A DNA stretch of 21,927 nucleotides, taken from the NCBI GenBank assembly GCA_002179805.1, contig NAVB01000537.1, forward strand, positions 1 through 21,927, written 5' to 3'. The notes under the pieces are model-generated. The model was not told where the DNA came from and did no database searches. It worked only from the letters and a program-made list of their open reading frames with translations. Below are positions 18,272 through 21,927 of this stretch, in pieces; the first letter of the stretch is position 1, and each line of letters opens with the position of its first letter. This stretch comes from Acanthamoeba lenticulata (lineage: Eukaryota > Discosea > Longamoebia > Acanthamoebidae). The position numbers and the translations under genes were made by a program.

Positions 18272-19632
18272 TTACAAATCGAGATCTCCCGCGAGAAGAT
18301 GGCCGCGAACGGGCTTGTCCTGTTTGGCGATCTCGATCTGGTAGACTTGCGTCTCTTGGCCGTGAAGCGCCAGCGATTGAGGCTGTGGCGTCGGTGGCGT
18401 CGTCAACGTTGTCGCCCGGCTGCTCGACGCGGCTGCCGGCGGCGTCCACCGCGAGACGCACTGCGCCACAAGGAAGCGGGCTTCCTGCGTGCTCAAGACC
18501 AGCCAATTCACGCTCAAGTCAGCTCACGCAAGAAGGTGAAGAAGCTTTGAGAGGGCACCAAGGCGGACCTGTTTCCGCGTGATGAGCGCGCCCGTGGCCT
18601 GGAAGACGAACGAGTAGGCGAACCGAATGGGCACCTCGTCCTCTTCCAGCTTGGCGCGCAGGACAGCCAGCGACTCGCTCAGGTCCTCGGCGAGCTCCAC
18701 GACCGCCAGGCTGGTGCCCGCGTAGGAGATCACCACAACTGCGTTGTTGTAGAGACGGCCATGAGTGGGAGCACTTGGCGGCCGACAGCGGGAGGAACCC
18801 GACGGGCGCGTACAGTGAGAGTGGAACGACGCCGCCTTGGACGGCGACGACGCTTGCGCCGTTCGGGCCGCCGGCGCGGTGGTGGACGGGCGGCTGGCCG
18901 TCGCGGACTCAGCCTCAATCGCGTCCGCCAGCCCAGGGCACACGTGCTTCTGCGGAGGCGCGGCCTCCTTGGCCCCGGCCTTGCTCGGCGCCGTGCTCTG
19001 CTCGGGCGCATCCTCCCGTATAAGGGACATGCCGAGGGAAGACGACACGAAGGTTCAGAACACGCACCCCCGGCAAGACCTTCTCCATGATCGCGGCCAG
19101 GAACATGGTCACCTCGCTCTGCGTGCCCAAGATGCTCCTGCTCACCATGGGCAAGTGCAGTGTCAGAATGTTGTTGGCGAACGAACGTTCATCATGGAGG
19201 TGCGTGTGTGTACGTGCCTGGAGAGGTGATAGGCATTAAGCGAGCGGGCGTCGAGGACCCGCAGGTCGGCGCCGGCCTTCACGAGGAGCTTGACGAGCTG
19301 CGCGTGGTTGTGGCGCACGGCGATGTGCAAAGGCGGGTTCCCATCGTTGTCCTTGAGGTCCAGGTCGGCGCCGGCCCGCAGGAGCGTAACGACGCAATCA
19401 CCGTGGCCTGTGTATTTTATATTTGGATTTTAAAAAAAATGAGTAAAAAAAAGAAAATGAATAAAAGATGTGCTACAAATACAAGCTAAAGGGTCCAACC
19501 TTTTTGAAGGGCCCAGTGCAGGGCAGTGCGGCCCTCAGCGTCGGTCACGTTGACGTCCTCGCCTTGTGCCAGAAACCACTGCACCTCCTTGGTCAATCCA
19601 TCCTTCGCCGCCTCCACGATCGACTCCGCCAT
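18272..19632 (-). CDS. Ankyrin-repeat protein with an unrecognised C-terminal half
   Basis: Exons on the minus strand: 19632-19500, 19407-19214, 19118-19068, 19012-18814, 18738-18569 and 18484-18272. They join in phase to 319 residues. Residues about 5-115 hold three ankyrin repeats (DGLTKEVQWFLAQGEDVN, EGRTALHWAL, GHGDCVVTLLRAGADLDLKD, DGNPPLHIAVRHNHAQLVKLLVKAGADL). A low-complexity Ala/Ser/Pro link follows, then a second segment (ISYAGTSLAVVELAEDLSES, VPIRFAYSFVFQATGALITRKQE) that I do not recognise. Exon 3 is ambiguous: a GT donor at 19213 with acceptor before 19118, or a GC donor at 19217 with a later-joined acceptor, both keep frame. The intron at 18813-18739 is 75 nt and stop-free, so it may be retained. 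Intron 1 has a GTTGGA donor. The protein is probably a scaffold; no partner can be inferred. Confidence 0.82.
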
Positions 19633-19802
19633 GAAAGCTTTCTCTGTCCACCGGAGCGAGCAGTGCAGGGTCTGTGCTGTTCTTCTCGGTTAAAAATCAT
19701 TATTTTTGAAATAAAATGATTTAGTTGTCGCGAGATTTCAGGCACAAGGAAAAAAAGGAGGACAAACTCAACTCATAATTGTCACAAAAAAGATCTGCAG
19801 AG
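19633..19802. promoter_or_regulatory. Divergent promoter region
   Basis: 170 bp separate the start codons of the ankyrin gene (-) and the CLU-like gene (+). The middle is AT-rich, but no convincing TATA box is seen. The regulatory role is inferred from the head-to-head layout. Confidence 0.45.
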
Positions 19803-21855
19803 ATGGATCACCCCTCGGGTGGACCTCAAGGCTCGCCTGGCGCCAATCGTCGACCGGCTTCGTCTTCTTTCTCAACGTCGAGTTCGTCGTCCTCTGAGGC
19901 GAATGACGTAGCCGCGGATACGCATGGCAAGGCAGGCAAGGATGGAACGAAGGGAAGCGCGAGCCGACCTACCAGCGACGCCAAGGGCGAGAAGAAGAGT
20001 AGGGCCTCCTTGAGAGGTGATCGGGAGGAACGAAAGGCTGCCCTTGATTTCTCGGGCCTGCGTGAGCGGCTGCAAGAGATTAAGCACATGCAAGAGAAGA
20101 GTGGTTCACATTGGAATGAGAAGAGGGCCCAAGAGGGGCTCAACTATCTCATTGACCAAGAGGACCTGCTCAGGAAGAAGCTCGACACCTCGTCGTCACC
20201 CGAAAAGAAGATGCCTCTCCCCACCACTTCCACCTCCAAGAGCCGCAGTGAATGGAGATCGAGCAGCAGCACATCTCTCCAACAGCTTTTGAGCGAAGTC
20301 TCGGGGGAGATCAAAGAGCTGAGAGAGTTCCTTGTCAACAAGCGGGGCGGGAGCAGCGGATCTGGCCGCTCAGCGGTGCACAAGAAGGCCACATCGAGCA
20401 CGAGCCTCAAAAGGCGCCGAGGCGACGCCGCCAATGACGCTCCCAACGCCAAGGAGTCCAAGCAAAAGGAAGCCAATGACGTCTCCACAACCGAGGAGAG
20501 CTTCACCAACGCTGAGTACTCTGTCATGAGCGAGCTCGACACCGAATCCTTTGAAGATTTCAGCGATGATGAAGGTGCTCACTTCTTCCTGTCCACCTCC
20601 TACCCGCGTAGAATCTGAAATCTTATTGTGTGTCATCGGCCGAGTAGAGCACGAGCAGGCCAACAGCATCGACTGGAACGTGATGTTCCAATCTGTGCTG
20701 CAGGAGTCACCTTCGAGCAACCGCGACGCGCAGTGGTTCGGTCTCACGCAGGACTTTCTGCACAACGCTGTCACCTACGGCAAGATCATCATCTCGGAGA
20801 CCTTCATCCCCACGCGCAGTAAGACTATCCCGCCCATCCCGCCCAACCTGGGCAGCGGCGAGGAGTGCTATGAGGTCTACATCCACAAGGGCATCCTCTA
20901 CAAGCTCTACCTTGACACCCAGAAGAACTTTGGCAGCACCCACCACGCCATGAAGATGGCCTCCAACGAGGTGAAGGGCTGGCGCAGCCTCTGCCGCTGC
21001 AACATCCCGGGCCTCTTCTTCCCGTTCAGCATCCAGATCGACTTCCAGGGCTTCCGCCTCCTCGCTCAGACCGGTATCTCTCCTCTCCTTCAATATAATG
21101 AAGATGAAGATGACTTTGCGAATGGTGCTGACCATGAAAATATTATCAGTGCTGCCGATCGACAACACGAAGACGATCGCGTATGGCTCGAGCGGTGACG
21201 GCACGATTCACAACGACAGCGAGGAGCTCGACTGCAAAATGACCGAGGCCGGCATCAGCCTCAACCTCAAGAAGCACATCGTGGGCGGCAAGGAGATGGC
21301 TCTCGCCGCCGACATCGAAGGCCACTGCGGCACCGTACGTTCACGATCATGACTGTCATCGTCTTAAGATTTCTCTTCTTCTCTCTTCACTGGGCTTATT
21401 GGAGCGTTACGGTTATGTGCGCAGGACGGGTTGTATTACGTGACGGGCTTTGGCCTATCGCGCATCATGCCTCCTGAGACCCCCGAGCGCGGGTACGTAC
21501 TCGTACCCGCCCATCGGGCTGACGAGGGCCTCGCCGCCGACGCTCACCAATGTCATGTCGACAACAGGATTCAACACACGGGGCTGTGCCACCGACTCCG
21601 CGCCGAGTTTGTCGCCAGTGCGTTTACCTCCCCCACGGGCTCGCCGAGGTAGAAGGTAGAAGGACGCTGACGTGGCATGATGCGGTACATGCAGAGAACC
21701 CGTGTCCGCTGTCGAGCGATGCCTTCTCGCGGTTCGGCGTGACAGCGCAGGAGAACAACCATGAGGTTATGGAGGCCACCCGCATGCTCCACAACGTCGT
21801 CGTCCCGCAGTTTGCTCAGTGGCTCGAGGAGCAGGACGAGAAATACATCAAAACG
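19803..21855 (+). CDS. CLU-like domain protein with Ser-rich N-terminus (right end cut off)
   Basis: Exons: 19803-20574, 20648-21073, 21150-21334, 21425-21492, 21568-21617 and 21695-21855. The last donor (GTTCG at 21856) leads out of the window. Residues 1-260 are Ser/Lys/Glu-rich and mostly disordered, with two helical stretches (FSGLRERLQEIKHMQEKSG and LQQLLSEVSGEIKELREFLV). From about residue 265 a folded domain follows: IDWNVMFQSVLQ, VYIHKGILYKLYLD, IQIDFQGFRLLAQT, IAYGSSGDGTIHND, AADIEGHCGTDGLYYVTGFG, MPPETPE and NPCPLSSDAFS. The order of a D-x-G-hR-h-AQ strand, YGSS-G, DIEGHxGxDGxYY and PPE is that of CLU/TIF31 domains, and the form here matches CLU-like modules of amoebae, where they occur alone or with kinases. 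Animal/yeast CLU proteins act in mitochondrial distribution and mRNA binding. The role here is unknown. ATG 19803 is the first in frame. Confidence 0.82.
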
Positions 21856-21927
21856 GTTCGTCTTATTTTGATTTATTTAGATCAATTATTTATTGTTATT
21901 CAGCATTACTTAATAGTTTGGGTGATG

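Noticed and set aside
1..21927. tRNA, rRNA, CRISPR array, prokaryotic defence or toxin system
   Set aside because: No cloverleaf, rRNA core, spaced direct repeats or operon-like gene strings were seen; all genes are intron-bearing and eukaryotic.

Overview
The window looks like nuclear DNA from a free-living amoeba of the Acanthamoeba type (inferred; no marker gene is present). Coding DNA is GC-rich, the genes are packed on both strands with gaps of 64 to about 480 bp, and nearly every gene is cut by short introns (about 55-121 nt) that mostly start GTACG or GTGCG and end CAG. Splicing each gene at these sites keeps the reading frame through to a sensible stop, and that is the main support for the gene models.

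Layout, left to right. (1) 1-1838, + strand: C-terminal half of a gamma-tubulin complex protein, GCP3/Spc98 type, cut by the left edge. (2) 2321-4444, - strand: complete lysosomal/secreted beta-hexosaminidase (GH20). (3) About 4930-10338, + strand: a dead non-LTR retrotransposon (LINE). It has an RRM-type ORF1, an APE-type endonuclease, a reverse transcriptase, an RNase H and a C-terminal CCHC finger. A perfect 32-bp palindrome sits exactly where the start of the RT domain has been lost. (4) 10509-15374, - strand: three genes in tandem, namely a small secreted protein of possible ependymin/LolA-like fold, an alpha/beta hydrolase, and a 587-residue protein with an unrecognised N-terminal domain and a long C-terminal coiled coil. 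(5) 15605-18103: a small uncertain ORF (-), then on the + strand acyl-CoA-binding protein (ACBP), the TSPO translocator and a very small endosulfine-like protein. (6) 18272-19632, - strand: ankyrin-repeat protein. (7) 19803 to the right edge, + strand: a CLU-like protein with a Ser-rich N-terminus, cut by the window.

Most genes are housekeeping and unrelated to one another. The exception is the ACBP-TSPO pair: in animals ACBP (diazepam-binding inhibitor) is the endogenous peptide ligand of TSPO, and here the two genes are neighbours on one strand, 242 bp apart. I found no rRNA, tRNA, CRISPR array or prokaryotic operon signals.
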